Shown: positions 44,880 to 56,679, numbered from the stretch's first letter. The stretch is DNA of 64,000 nucleotides from Cristatella mucedo (GCA_009760855.2 WPIO01000024.1:1234501-1298500), one strand, 5' to 3'. Made by a program: numbers and translations. The notes: generated by a model from the sequence alone, not told the origin.

Positions 44880-45235
44880 TCCTCCTTCACCCTCTTTGCT
44901 ACCATAGCAATAGTGTGACGTAGCAGAAGGTCTGTCAGGCGCTGCCTTTGCTACCAGGACAGGCGATGACTGTGCTTCAGATGCCTTTGTGCCTGCTGCC
45001 ACGCCTAGCCTGATTGGTAGGCTGCTTTCTCCGAATCTGCAGCCACGATTTGCTGCCCTGCTACAACGTTGTTAGGCAAGCATTCAGCAACGGCAGAAAT
45101 GCCGTCTCGCTCGTCCGGATAATGCTTGGACCGCTCAGCCTATAGAAAATATATGCATCCAGCTATGCCTAAGTTGCTTAGACCACCAGGCAGCTGTCAA
45201 AATAAGCTCGCCCCCCATAATTATGTCCCCACCAG
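44880..45235 (+). pseudogene. Degenerate tandem copy of EGFR last exon and 3' UTR
   Basis: Aligns with 44490-44830: CTACCATAG (for CACCACAG), CAATAGTGTGACGTAG (for AAATATTATGACGTTG), AGGTCTGTCAGGC, then the 3' part CCTAGCCTGATTGGTAGGCTG, AGGCAAGCATTCAG and CCAGCTATGCCTAAG. The coding frame is destroyed by stops and indels. The copy unit is about 400 bp. Confidence 0.75.
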
Positions 45236-46919
45236 CTTGACCTCCGACTGTGTCAATGCACTACTGCTGCTTTATTGTGGCCGACTAGTAACAAAAGTGC
45301 ACCTCGATTTTTGAGCGAAAGTCTGCCTCGACATTTTACCTAAACAACAAAGCGTATGGGCCGAACATAGCCCCAAGCTACCTGCACAATGGCCAAATTT
45401 GCCATAATTAGTATGGGCCGAACATAGCCGAACATTTACGAAAAAACCTTATGCACGGAGCCGGATTTCAGGGTGAACCCAGGACGGTTTTTAGTAGATG
45501 TGCTGAGGCCTTTAGATCTACCTACGGCATCGTCGCAGGTCGTGTCTCTTGTAGGATTACATTTCTACCTAGTTGTGCAGTTCTTGCATTCTGCTCTCTA
45601 GCCACTTCGGCCACAATCTCTCGAGGAAGCATAACGACCTACCGCCCTCCGCCTTAGGCACTCTTTTCGCTTTTATACGTTTGCCGATCCATGCGTGCCG
45701 ACCTATGAGCTGTCCTGCATTCCAATGACTCAGTCGATACTGCAGTAAGTCAGGAGGCCTCGCGACCGGCTGGACATAACGGCTGCTGATGACCGTTTGA
45801 ACGTTGAGTCGCTAACTTAAAATCCAATAGCAGCCGCCCTCGTCACGCCTCTGCGGAGCATTCCTGGTTGCATTGGCCAGAGTCTTGAGTTGGCCGCCGC
45901 CGTTTTTTTGACTGACATCTTTTTGCCACTCCTGCTGCTGCATTACGAGACAGACAAAACGAGCGACAGGTAGCTGTCAGAAAAAGCGCAGCCAAGCTTT
46001 CAGAGTTTGATAGTTTGTAACAAGCTCGGTCTTCTTTTCCTACTTACTCATGAGAGCCAGTTGAAAATGGAAACAATTTTTAGCAATTCGGTCACGTCTA
46101 GCCATGTTATACCCACTTTCTGTTGGCAGCCTTTTGGATTTATATAAGCCAGACTTTACATCAGTTGCATGCTTTGAAGAGAGCTGTAGGTTTGGGAGAC
46201 GTTCAATTTGAAACTGAAGGCCCCTACTTCTTGAATGACTTGGCTCTACCCGCTTGGGTCATCCAGCAACGATCTGGGGCTACCGAATCTGTCTCGGTGC
46301 AGAACGCCACGCCTTTCTCCCTTGACTTCTGTGAGCAACTCTATCGATAACTTTGTGTGCTGACTGACTTAAGATAAAGTAATACGATGCCAATATCGAT
46401 GCTGATACTCTTCGTTAATCATAATAATAATAACAGCTAAAATGCTTTGGCTCGGTAAGCCTTAGTACTCCATCACTGCAGCTACATCAGTGCAGCTACT
46501 GGAGTCGTGTAGGATTTCCTTGGCGATATCGCTGATGACATGACGGGGCTAAGAAAAGATAGCGTTACTTTATGGAAAATTGTGTACTGAGCAAGTGGCT
46601 GTGTTTTAACTTGACAGCCGTTTCGCGAGATTTACCAAACGATTACCGAAAGGCAGCTAGCGAGTGATCGGACACCGACGAGACGTTAGATTTCTCTCCC
46701 TCTTATCGGGGTCATGAAACTTGCAACGCTCTCGTATTCCGCTAACGCTCGCAGCAGCGCTACACTGCACAAATCTCAAAGCAACAATCCCACAAATATC
46801 GGCTGCTCAATACTCGAATCTTATTGCATGTAACATTCCACTGCGTTCATTTGATCGTGCTTCCTTAAGTAAGACCCTATACCTTAGTATAGGACCCTTC
46901 CGTAAGACCCTATACCTTC
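45236..46919. other. Intergenic sequence between EGFR and LINE-B
   Basis: GTATGGGCCGAACATAGCC is repeated (45355 and 45411). Two AGTAAGACCCTATACCTT-like units occur near 46870-46915. A splice-like frame at 46123-46350 (WIYISQTLHQLHALKRAV...LDFCEQLYR, after CTGTTGGCAG) looks coding in composition but I recognise no family. Confidence 0.35.
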
Positions 46920-48610
46920 ATCTCTGTGGTCTTCACTTGCAGACCACCTTAGCCCTGCCATAACCAAGACTTTTAATGCTTCTATGGGAAAAGGGGTCGT
47001 CCCCAAGTCCTTCAAATCGGCAATCGTTAGACCTATTCTTAAAAAGCCTGGATTTGACACAGAGGTCCTAGCAAACTATCGTCCAGTTTCCCTTCTTCCG
47101 CTCTTATCAAAGATTCTTGAAAAAATTGTTGCTAAGTAGCTAGTTGAACATATTGAAAATAATGGAATGTCAGAAACATTTCAATCAGGTTTCAAGAGGC
47201 AGCACTCTACTGAAACTGCTCTCCTCCGTGTTAACAATGACATTCTACGTGGCAACGACGACAGGAATGTCACTGCCTTAGCTCTACTAGATCTGTCTGC
47301 TGCCTTCGACACCATTGATCACGAAGTTCTGCTTGAACGATTGAGAACAACGATCGGTCTGGCAGACGAAGCACTGGCGTGGTTTAAATCATACTTGTCT
47401 GATCGTGTTCAATCCGTGTCGTGTGGAGGTCAGGTCTCAGACATGAGAAGGGTCACCTGTGGAGTCCCTCAAGGGTCTGTACTTGGTCCCTTGCTGTTCT
47501 CCATTTATACGCAACCTCTGGGAAAAGTGATTAAGGTCCATGGAATAGGATATCACTTCTATGCTGACGATATTCAGTTGTATTTGTCATTTAAACCGTC
47601 GGAATCTGCTGCAGCAACCGAGAAACTGAATGCTTGCCTTGCCAATATTCGATCCTGGATGTCGGAAAACTTCCTGAAATTAAATGACGATAAAACCGAA
47701 CTGCTTCTCATAGGACACCTTAAGCGTGTGGCTGGATTAAAAGGCTTTGCTGTTCTAATAGGTGATGCTATTGTGCGACCTTCACCCCGTGCTCGTAATC
47801 TAGGTGTAGTGTTCGACAGCTGCCTCAATTTCAAAAGCTTCATTCAGAAGACTGCCTCTACAGCTAGCCATCACACCCGATCCCTATCCAAGATTAGAAG
47901 CTGTCTCCCACAGTGGCTCGTAAAAAATTTAACTAGCTCTTTAGTTCTGTCTCGGCTTGATTATTGTAATTCCCTTTTGGCTGGGCTGCCAAAGAAAGCT
48001 ATTATGCCACTACAGCGGACTATGAATATGGCTGCAAGGCTGGTCTTCAAGTCCCAGCGGTTTGAGCACGTGTCACCTTTGCTGGAAGAGCTAGGATGGT
48101 TGCCGGTTGAGCAATGTATACAGAGCAAAGTTCTTACGCTGACCCACAAGGCCCGCCACAGCTTGGCTTCTTCATACCTAGCTGAACTGCTGCATCAGTT
48201 TCAGCCTGTTCGCGCCCTCAGGTCCTGTGTGGACAATAAATTAGCTGTCCCATTCCTCCGCTTAAAGACAGTTGGCGACAGAAGCCTTAGCTCTGCAGGT
48301 CCTAGACTGTGGAACTCGCTTCCACAATTCTTAAGCAACGACATCTACTCTCCAACTGCCGACTATGGCACATTTTTTTCAGCGGTCCTGAACTGCTACT
48401 TCTATGCTACTCACTACCTCAACTGCTCTCCTGACTCTGCTATGCTTCCCACTTTCTCTTGGTTGCGTGAGACGAAGTCTGTTGGCTACCGAATGCGTAC
48501 CGAAAGCCTCTTAGGCTGTGAGTTCGTTATTTAAAACTCTCCTGCGTAACACCCACATGGTCTTTATGACTTTGTGGAGTTACTGACGGAGATACATTAC
48601 ATTACATTCC
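46920..48610 (+). mobile_element. LINE-B (CR1/L2-like), most intact copy
   Basis: 5'-truncated element beginning near the RT N-terminus (VVPKSFKSAIVRPILKKPG; LANYRPVSLLP) and ending with GGAGTTACTGACGGAGATAC plus (ATTAC)n-like bases. It contains the ORF2 remnant described separately. Other copies: 14735, 21871, 25090, 36530, 49262, 51605, 54207, 55740, 57690 and 62608. The near-intact frame implies recent activity of the family. Confidence 0.92.
46985..48534 (+). CDS. LINE-B ORF2 reverse transcriptase, one nonsense codon
   Basis: Non-LTR reverse transcriptase. The frame is open for 455 codons from 47167 and upstream to about 46985 except for one TAG (47136-47138, in VAK*LVEH, where CAG is expected). 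RT motifs run in order: LLDLSAAFDTIDH (motif A, catalytic Asp), GVPQGSVLGPLLFSIYTQPL (B), HFYADDIQLYLSF (C, YADD), ENFLKLNDDKTELL (D/E), then the CR1-type C-terminal region with SRLDYCNSLLAGLP and GPRLWNSLPQFL. The endonuclease domain is absent because the copy is 5'-truncated. Its reading frame is much less damaged than any other repeat in the window. Confidence 0.9.
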
Positions 48611-48690
48611 TTGGCAGCCAATGCAAAGTTCCTAAAACAGACTGAGTTCTCTGAGGGTGCAATCTAAAATGTATTATTATTATTATTCAA
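48610..48690 (+). mobile_element. LINE-A 3' terminus fragment
   Basis: CAATGCAAAGTTCCTAAAACAG, then GAGTTCTCTGAGGGTGC and (ATT)n, directly behind the LINE-B tail. Confidence 0.6.
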
Positions 48691-50300
48691 AGTGAAACAT
48701 TTAGGTTCCAAGCTATTTTGGGCACTAATTGCAGGGAATAAACGCAATTGACAGCCAGGGCCCATGACGCGATTCCTAGAAAATCGACCAAATATTTGCT
48801 ATGCGATGCTTCAATTCACATATCGCATAATATTTCACGGTGCGCAAAGATATTTCCACCTATTTTTACGTTAAATCTAGGGCAATGCAAGGGAATCAAT
48901 GACAATGACCCGAGCAAATAAAGCAATTCACCACGAACCTCCACAAATCGTCTAAACGTTGCTGGGCAAAGCTGTAATCTAACTGCACAATAAACCTCAG
49001 TCTTCAAAGTGAAGCCGTTTAAGTTTCAAACTATCTTTGCACGCTAATTGAAAGGCGATGCCCGGCGATTGACGGTGATGTCCGGGGCCGATGCCGCAGT
49101 TAGTCGCAAACTGACCGGACATTGGCTGTGCGTAGCTCCAACTCTTAATGCACGTAGTATTTTACTGCGTGCCCATATAATTTCAACCTATCGTTAGTTT
49201 TTAATCTCAAGCAACGCATAACAATCGACAGCTATGCAAATACGACAATATAATATAATGTATCTACGTCTGTAACTCCAAAACGCCATAGACTATATGT
49301 GGGTGCTATACAGGAGAGTTTAGCAGAGCGCACTCACAGCCTAAGTGCTTTTCGGTACGAATTCGATAGCCAACAGACTTCATCTCACGCAACAAAGAGA
49401 AAGTGGTAAGTATAGCAATCAGGAGAGCAGTTGAAGTAGTGAGTGCACGGAAGTAGCAGCTTAGGACCGCTGGAAAGGATGTGCCTTGGTCGACAGCAGG
49501 AATATCGTTAACCACGAGCTGTTCACTGCCTGTGAACTGGTTTCGCTGAGATATAGTAGCTCCGTCACGGAAGACAACGCTGAGCCGTCTTGCCGCTTGA
49601 TGGAAGTTCGCCATCTCGCCACTTGATGCAAATTCGCCCTCTTGCGGCGTGACGGACTTTCTCACTTTAATAAATAAAGATTGCAAATCAGCAAAAAATA
49701 TCCGGGCGATGCTCCAAATCAGTTTGCTTACGACAGTCCATCGTGTTTTAAGTGCCACCATATAATTTTATTCGATCGTGTTCGTACAATCGCGGAAAAT
49801 GCATGGCAACAGGCAGTGATGGCTTGAGCAAATTCTTCAGTACGCTATAATTCCCCTCAAATAGATCACACATATGCTTGGCAAAGCTATTATTTAGATT
49901 TCTTATCTCTCTAACTCTGGTTAAGTAGCACGTTAGAAATGTCATTGCGAGAGCACACCATCGAGGACCCTACATTGCAATCGACTTCTATGGCCCGGGT
50001 CAATATGGCAATTTATTGCAATCCGTTGCTAATTGATCATTAATACGCTAGGCAGAACCAAAAGTTCACGATCTGGTATTGCACTGAACTGTTAAAGTGT
50101 TCGAGAGGAGCAATCTCGGGCTTTGCAAAACAACTGATTGCAAAGGCTTGGGCCAATAATGAAATCCACAACAATCGATCACAAATTATCAAGACGTTGG
50201 CCGTGCGAAGCTCTAATTGGGATTGCCCATTCCACAGCAATCGGTTTAAAGGGAACTAGCGGCATCTTCAAGCAACGAGCACGTTTGCTTTCGGCGAATG
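48687..50300. repeat. Degenerate satellite-like array, unit about 317 bp
   Basis: TTCAAAGTGAA..TT(T)AAG/GGTTYCAARCTAT begins a unit at 48687 and again at about 49003. Later blocks such as CATATAATTTCAACCTAT, GAGCAAAT and TTGCTGGGCAAAGCT recur in the same order in a third unit (49680-49930), and more weakly at 50180-50340. The array is interrupted by a LINE-B copy (49262-49660). Units are rich in CAATCG/CGATTG words. Confidence 0.65.
49262..49500 (-). mobile_element. LINE-B 3' end inserted in the array
   Basis: Minus-strand copy of the last part of ORF2 and the 3' UTR (CACGCAACAAAGAGAAAGTGG; ATAGCCAACAGACTTC), similar to 48380-48600. Confidence 0.82.
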
Positions 50301-50772
50301 CACACTATTGGAAATCAGTGGCCCATGCAAACACTTATCTCCACACTTGTCCACTGAAAATCCGCGATCAATCAGCTAGGAGCAGCTACAAACTGAGCTC
50401 ATATTACCAATACATCAAGAATCAAGTCTGCTAACTATTTCCAAGGTTTCGGGCATTCCCTTCGTCTGCGAATGAGCTGCACAGGTCCGAGCCATTACTC
50501 AAGTGCCACGCAACCTCAATCAGCCAGGAACCACCAACAAATTAGAAAATACTGCATGGGCGAAGGTCAATTTTTAAGTGCACGTTTCACTGCACTCTTT
50601 TTAAAATGTGTCGACGAATATTTCATGCACTAGCACACGGGTCCCCCAGGGGGGACCAGTGTGACTTTCTTATATGCACTTCACCTACTTTTGTCTTGGA
50701 GCGGGCCAGCAGAATGGGTCTCGCGCTCGATCGCTCATTTGTCGGTGACTTCGTCTTGATGCCGTGCCCACG
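50301..50772. other. Unassigned, possible 3' UTR of minus-strand exon
   Basis: A GC-rich shift begins near 50640 (CGGGTCCCCCAGGGGGGACC, a perfect short hairpin). Nothing else recognised. Confidence 0.3.
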
Positions 50773-50936
50773 TCACCCTCCGCCCCTCGCCGCCCCCATG
50801 CCCGTGATCAAGCCGCTCCGCAGCGACCAGCGCTCGTGCAAGACAGCGCTCATCTTAGTGGTCAGGTCCTCTGAGTGGCGCCGCTCCTCGGCCAGTGCGC
50901 CGAGCAGGAGGGCAACATGTGCCTCGGCTTCTGTAT
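50773..50936 (-). CDS. Candidate terminal exon of an unrecognised minus-strand gene
   Basis: On the minus strand, after AGTTTGTAG, two bases complete a codon and then 53 codons run to TGA. The peptide starts TEAEAHVALLLGALAEERRH and has KMSAVLHERWSLRSGLI, a likely amphipathic helix or coiled coil, then a Gly/Ala/Arg-rich end. High GC content sets it apart from its AT-rich surroundings. Its phase matches the exon at 61658-61747. The acceptor has a poor pyrimidine tract. I do not recognise the protein. Confidence 0.4.
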
Positions 50937-51377
50937 CTACAAACTCACTCCTTCAATCGCACACTCGCCAAGCCACTCACGCACACTCACTCACTTTTTA
51001 CATTGCCATTCCCATATGTCGCATGCAGCAACTTACAATGTCTGGACAAATAACTCAATCTGATCCCCTTCACCACACACCAATCAGAATTTACCTTTTC
51101 GACTTTTGATTGCCTGTGGCACTAAATTGCATTTGAATTGTTCAGGCCAGGGCTGAAAGTCATTAGCAACGGAGTCATCATGAAAATCGCTGCGATGGCT
51201 AGCTCCTGCTGAAATTTTATTCATCTATATTGGCAGACAGTCTCGAAAAAGTAGGGACTGCATCCGACAGAGTGCGAATTTCCATTAATTGAAGAGGAAT
51301 GGGAGTGACTGCGTTTCTGCGGTAGTAACCCTGATTGGTCCTTTCGACCAACTGCCCGCTGACTAAATAAATTAAAT
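50937..51377. other. Unassigned
   Basis: Nothing recognised. Short open frames only. Confidence 0.3.
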
Positions 51378-51545
51378 ACTAGCTGATTTAAAAGCCTCTT
51401 TTGTATAGCGACAGAAGAGCCTTGACGGCTATCACCACCGCTTGCAGCGGAGAATAAAGTATTGCCCGCTGCAAGATCCGAACCCGTGACTTCGGGACCG
51501 AAGTCGTGAAAAGCAACCGCCTTACCCAGTGCGCTGTCACGGCTG
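51378..51545 (-). mobile_element. SINE-1 copy
   Basis: Full-length: the TAGCTGATTTAAAAGCCTC end, CACCACCGCTTGCAGCGG, B-box reverse GATCCGAACCC, and CGCCTTACCCAGTGCGC at the A-box end. Confidence 0.8.
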
Positions 51546-51604
51546 TTTGGTATGCAGGTAACTTAGCAAAGATCATTCGGCCGAACCGTTGGAAATCTTC
51601 ACAG

Positions 51605-52045
51605 CGCCTGTATCTCCGTCGGTAACTCCACAAAGCCACAAAGACCGTGTGGGTGTTAAGAGGGGAGTTTTATATAGCGAACTCGCAGCCTAAGCGGTTT
51701 ACGGTACGCATTTGGTAGCCAAGAGACTTCATCTCACGAAACAAAGAGAAAGTGGGAAGCATAGCAGAGTCAGGAGAGCAGTTGAGGTAGTAAGTGGCAT
51801 AGAAGTAGCAGCTAGGACCGCTGGAAAGGATGAGATATAGTCGGCAGCAGGAGAATAATTGTCATCGCGTAAGAATCGCGGAAGCGAGTTCCACAGTCTA
51901 GGACCTGCTGAGCTAGAGCTTCAGCCGTCAACGATCTTCAAGCGCAGGAATGGAACAGCTAATCTATTGTCGAAACAGAACCTGAGAGCACGAGGAGGCT
52001 GAAATTGGTGCAGCAATTCAGCTACGTATGGAGGAGCCAAGGGCG
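51605..52045 (-). mobile_element. LINE-B 3' end
   Basis: From TATCTCCGTCGGTAACTCC to the ORF2 C-terminal block AATTCAGCTACGTATGGAGG. Frames broken. Confidence 0.85.
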
Positions 52046-52094
52046 TTTGTTTGGAGTCTGCTGAGGGGGATATCAGGAATGTGGTGAATAAATA

Positions 52095-52225
52095 TGATTC
52101 ATCTGTATAGCTCCCTAATAGAGCTTAAGCTCTAGTCAAGTGATTCGCATATGCCATGGGGATCGAGCCTACGACATTGGCCAGACTTTGGTCGGGGAAA
52201 GTATCTTGATCACTGGGCCAGATCA
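52095..52225 (-). mobile_element. SINE-2 copy
   Basis: ATTCATCTGTATAGCTCCC tail, GGGGATCGAGCCTACGAC B-box region, TCTTGATCACTGGGCCAGA A-box region, all reversed. Confidence 0.7.
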
Positions 52226-54206
52226 GCTCACGGAAAGGTAAGAATTCAAAGGATGGCACTGCACAGCTTACCAGTTGCACGTCATTCCCTTCGTTGAAAC
52301 ATTTTGATCGAACGTTGTTCCAGCCTGCCTGTGTCTTACAAGATAGCGTTTTGCAAAGTATAACAGGAATGTCCAGCTTAAGTAGCACTAGTGTTGGCAT
52401 ATCTTATTACAGCATATCTTGGCAGCTCCATGGAATTAGTTGATGTTAGCATGCAAAAACTTATCAGCCACTCATCGCCTGTGGACTGTGTCTTGAGACA
52501 AAACAAATACCCAATTTGCAGGTTCGCTTGCTTACGCGAGTAGTATTAGCACTCGCTTTTTAAATTTCTACTATCAAAAGAATAACTGTTCTTCCAGTTC
52601 GCTAAAGGTAGCTCATGCAGAGGTTAGTTTACGTTTACAGCTAATAGACAGCAATCTGTATAGACATTGCACTCGGTGAATATCGTATGCGGTATGGAGT
52701 GTCTGTCTGCAGGGCTAATCGATGCAACGAAGACTGCAATCGATGACTTGAACAACGATGACATGTGCATGCACTCACCTAGAATGGTTAGGCATGCATG
52801 CGTATACGTGTGTCCTAGCCAATGGAACACACTCGATGTCACATTTTTTTAGGCACGGACTTATTACGTTCTTTACCTGCCCAGCTCTGGCTTGGGAAAA
52901 CGGGCTGCACCTGCGTCCACGTCATTACTGTACTTGTGTATATTGCCTATGCATGGTAAGTTAAGCTTAAAAGTGAAACTTCCATCGTCGCAGTGCTGCC
53001 ATTGGACGTTACAAAACTGCTCACATCAGTACAAAGTCACAAAATACGTTATAACAGCCAACTGCCGTAGGTCTACGACGATACTGGCAAGTAGAATATT
53101 ACCGTAAACCTTGAGCACAACCAAATATAAGAACCAAATATAAGAGTACGGCATATCAAAATCGCAGTGCATCGCCCGATAAAAAAGGCACGCTATATCT
53201 TGAAATTTTGTGGATTGTCTTTAATAGAGTGAAATTATGTGCAATATTGCAACGAGAATTAAACTTAGCACAGCCAATTTCTTGACGATTAGCGATTATT
53301 TTTTACTTGACCGTGGCATCTGCCAGAGCCATGGCAATCGATTACTGTGCATTTCCTGAGATTGCGAATTAAATAGGGTCAACATTATGTCATCGCACTA
53401 TAAAAGCAGTTCATTGTAACACCCAATCTAAAACTTATGGCTCGCATAGCCGATTGTGATTAATTTTCGACTAACTGCACTAGATTGCGATATTGGCCCA
53501 GGCCATAGCAGTCGATTACAATGCCGGCTCTGCAAAGGTGTGTTAGCGATGGCATTTCTAAGAGGCACCATCAATGGAGTAAGAGAAACAACAAATCTAA
53601 ATGACAGATTTCCAAGCAAACTTCTGATCAATTTGCAGTTTATTATAAGGGACTGCGGCGGCGGATTTTGCCTGGGCCACCACAATCGCTACCCGCACAT
53701 TGCCCGCAATTGTACGTGCACGGTTTAATGAAATTATGTGGTTCCACTTCAAACACAGTGGGCTGGTGCCTCGACACTGCGGCTGGTGCCGCGACTCAGG
53801 AAGTGCCCTATGGGGCGCGGGCCACTGCTGTCACTCACGGCCGCGGCAATCGCAATTGCTGTGGCCTTCGCGAGATGACGCAAAATGTTGTGGCTACACT
53901 TTTAATGTAGCGCAGCGTCGCACTCGATCCTAGTCGGAGCTTCTAACGGCAGATTTGCTCTTTGTATCTGAGGCGGCTTAAAGAGGATCGCGGCACGCTG
54001 CGCCAGCCAGCCAGCGTTCTTCCTGCAGCCCATTCGCAAGAGAACGCGTGAGCGTACTGCTGAAATGAAATTCGGTATATTTACGTAAAAGCGACGGCTG
54101 CTGTGATAGTCACTCGTAAGAAGGAGCTTCGCGCTGCTGATCTCTGGTCAAAGATAGTTTATTTACGCTGGATTGCGGCAGGTTGTGGTAACTTGTCGCA
54201 CCCCTA
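52226..54206. other. Unassigned intergenic stretch
   Basis: Short open frames at 52667-52964 and 53456-53728 without recognised domains. 53160-53900 is rich in GGCAATCGATT/GCAATCGC words reminiscent of the array at 48687-50300, but unit boundaries could not be set. Confidence 0.35.
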
Positions 54207-54570
54207 TGTATCTCCGTCTGTAACTCCACAAAGTCATAAAGACAATGTGAATGTTACGCAGGAGAGTTTAGCATTGCGCACTCGCAGCCTAAGCGGCTTT
54301 CGGTATGCATTCGGTAGCCAACAGACTTCGTCTCACGCAACAAAGAGAAAGTGGGAAGCATAGCACTTCAGTCAGGAAAGCAGTTGAGTTAGTGAGTGGC
54401 ATGGAAGTAGCAGCTCAGAACCTCTGAAAAAGATGTGCCATAGTCGGCAACAGGAGAATAGTTGTCATCGCGTAAGAATCGCGGAAGCGAGTTTCACAGT
54501 CTAGGACCTGCTGAGCTAAAGCTTCTGTCGCCAACTGTCTTTAAGCGGAGGAATGGAACAGCTAGGCTCC
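54207..54570 (-). mobile_element. LINE-B 3' end
   Basis: Starts TATCTCCGTCTGTAACTCC and continues with CACGCAACAAAGAGAAAGTGG to GTCTTTAAGCGGAGGAATGG. Confidence 0.85.
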
Positions 54571-54840
54571 CTTTACCCTCCAGTCAGCAGACCCTCGGTA
54601 CTTAAAGCGTGATTTCTTTGTTATTTTTATCGTAACTAATATATATATATATATTGAAATCAGAATAATTTAAAAATGTAAATAAAGTTATTAGTCTCAG
54701 GTCAGTGATAGCCGAGCGCGGAACATGCCATCGTGCCTGGGAGGTCACGGTCACTGTGCGGTGCCGGCGCCCCGGGTTTGCCGTGCTTGTTATAAAGTCA
54801 GCGATCGGCTGTTGAAGTGGTCGCGGTATTCATAGAGGAC
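54571..54840 (+). promoter_or_regulatory. Possible GC-rich promoter region upstream of RPP14
   Basis: 54700-54840 is locally GC- and CpG-rich (GGTGCCGGCGCCCCGGG) with TATAAAG at 54791. It is followed by ATGGCTTGCGGATACAGG and a strong GTGAGT donor at 54865 (peptide MACGYRKI, phase 0). This would suit a short first exon of RPP14, but the phase does not join the exon at 56519, so the link is unproven. Confidence 0.3.
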
Positions 54841-54864
54841 ATGGCTTGCGGATACAGGAAGATA

Positions 54865-55739
54865 GTGAGTAAAGGTTGTCGACCGTATTATTATCTGAAG
54901 ATTGCCGTGTGAGTGTTTAGCTCGCTTTCATTTTGATGACTTGGCTGCCGTTCCGTTCCTGCGCTACCGACTGTGTGGCGATGCGTGCTGCCACCAAGAA
55001 CTGAGAGACCTGCCGCGTTTTCCATGATAGGAATGGCGATACGTGAATGCAATAGCGTTGTAAATGCAATCTGGTCTTCACGTAGGGCTGACCGCTTAGG
55101 CTGTAGAGAACGATGTACGTGACGGCAGATACAGTAGAGGCATCTCGTTGTAGCCGCTTTTGATGTTATGTCCGACCATAGACCAACCTGATAGCCCGCT
55201 GTAGCCAGAGAATGTATCCAGGCACCGGATATCTCCAGTATTTTGCTAGTATCGCAGTCGTAACTCTGGAAAGCCATTCATTACTATCGAGTGATATCTC
55301 GTGACTGCTTTGTACCTGGCGCCCTGTATCTGTGCTCCTGCTGTCCATCTCGGAGGCGGTTTGTTAAAGGGCTTACTACTTCGGCCAAATGTGGCGTATT
55401 TTCAGCTCTACTCATTCTCCTCCTGCTGCCTTCATCTAGTCAAATAGACTTTCTCGCCCATAGCTGATTAATAAGCGCTAGATCGCTAATGTAGCATGCT
55501 ACGGTAACCATGTAAATGCAGCTGCATGTTGTAATTAGCAAAGCACCGTCTCGCTCCATCCTTAGGTGGCTTGAGTGGCTATGCAATTTACTAGAAGCCA
55601 CATTTGAGCTTGACAGTTCAAACCGTCACAGGTAGCACCAATTTCAAACGGATGACATTTACCCAACATATTCACTGGCTACAGCTGAAACAGCTAACAT
55701 AGTTCAAGGCGTGACAAACAACGACGGCAGCCATCACTA
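54865..55739. other. Unassigned, possible RPP14 first intron
   Basis: A minus-strand open frame of 128 codons (54891-55277) has no recognised domain. Nothing else seen. Confidence 0.3.
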
Positions 55740-56075
55740 GCTCCCTGGGCCTTCATACCTAGTTGAACTGCTGCGACTAGACCGTGGAACTCGGCTCCAC
55801 AATTCTTACGGAATGACATCTACTCTTCTGCTGTCAACTGTGGCACATTCTTTCCAGCCGTCCTGAACTGCTATTTCCATGCTATTCACCACCTCAGTCG
55901 CCCTCTTGACTCAGCTATGATTATGACTTACTCTTTGTCGCCTTTTGGCTACTGACTGCATATCGAAAGCCATTTAGGCTTTGAATGCGCTATAGCAAAC
56001 TCTCATGCCTAACACTCACCTTGTCTGTGTGGAGTTACGGGCGGAGATGCATTACATTGCATGGCTTCGATCAGG
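55740..56075 (+). mobile_element. LINE-B 3' end, diverged
   Basis: ACCTAGTTGAACTGCTGC, then GGAACTCGGCTCCACAATTC (WNSLPQF) and GGAGTTACGGGCGGAGATGC with the ATTACATT tail. Confidence 0.78.
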
Positions 56076-56518
56076 CTGCAATCAACATAACAAGATATAA
56101 TGAAATCTCATGGCTTTCAAAATTTAAAGGGAAGCTGAAGTCCTACCTACTCGCACTGTTTGAGGCTGTTGATTTTGTATGCATGCTGAAATTGATCGTG
56201 TTATCGTTGTTGATAATAATACACGATATAACACCGTAAGAGAACTCAAATCTCTTTATAGGCACTTGTCATTTGCTGTATCAATTGACATTCTTTCTTT
56301 CCCACATATGTAAATGTTATGGACAGAGATTTGGTTATCTTGGCGTCCTAAATTATAGTCGGTCCAAAATATGCTTTATCTAGTTGGCTTTCAGTCACCT
56401 AGGCATTTGCAAGCCTTGAGTCTGTGGGACTTTCGTTGTCTCAAACATATGGGTCCGAACAGAAAGAAATACTGTAGTCTCACTCTTTAAAAGGGTGCTG
56501 TTCTTCTGAATGCTTAAG

Positions 56519-56679
56519 CTGTGCTGTTTTACTTGGAGTACTCGGACAATTTAGTTTCATCAAGATTTTATATTTTCCCTAGCATGATGGATAATTTGGA
56601 GCATTCTTTCTCGGACAACTTCGATGCGATTCAGCTGAAGCATGTACTCATCCAAAATTTGAGGAGTCTTTACGGAGAG
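56519..56679 (+). CDS. RPP14: RPP14-like exon: RNase P/MRP protein subunit
   Basis: Starts with two bases after CTTCTGAATGCTTAAG and ends at a strong GTGAGA donor in phase 0. It encodes VLFYLEYSDN, an inserted stretch, then DAIQLKHVLIQNLRSLYGE. Human Rpp14 has KVCLEFQDC and AAQFKQLLISAVKDLFGEV at these places. Rpp14 belongs to the POP5/Rpp14 fold and is a protein part of nuclear RNase P and RNase MRP, acting in tRNA 5' maturation and rRNA processing. A stronger acceptor (TTTTCCCTAG at 56583) lies inside the exon and is followed by ATGATG, so a shorter isoform starting at Met is possible. The 5' exon was not found. Confidence 0.78.

Noticed and set aside
46123-46350. Splice-like open frame, 75 codons
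   Set aside because: Composition is coding-like but no family or partner exon was found. Kept as a remark in the spacer entry, not as a gene.
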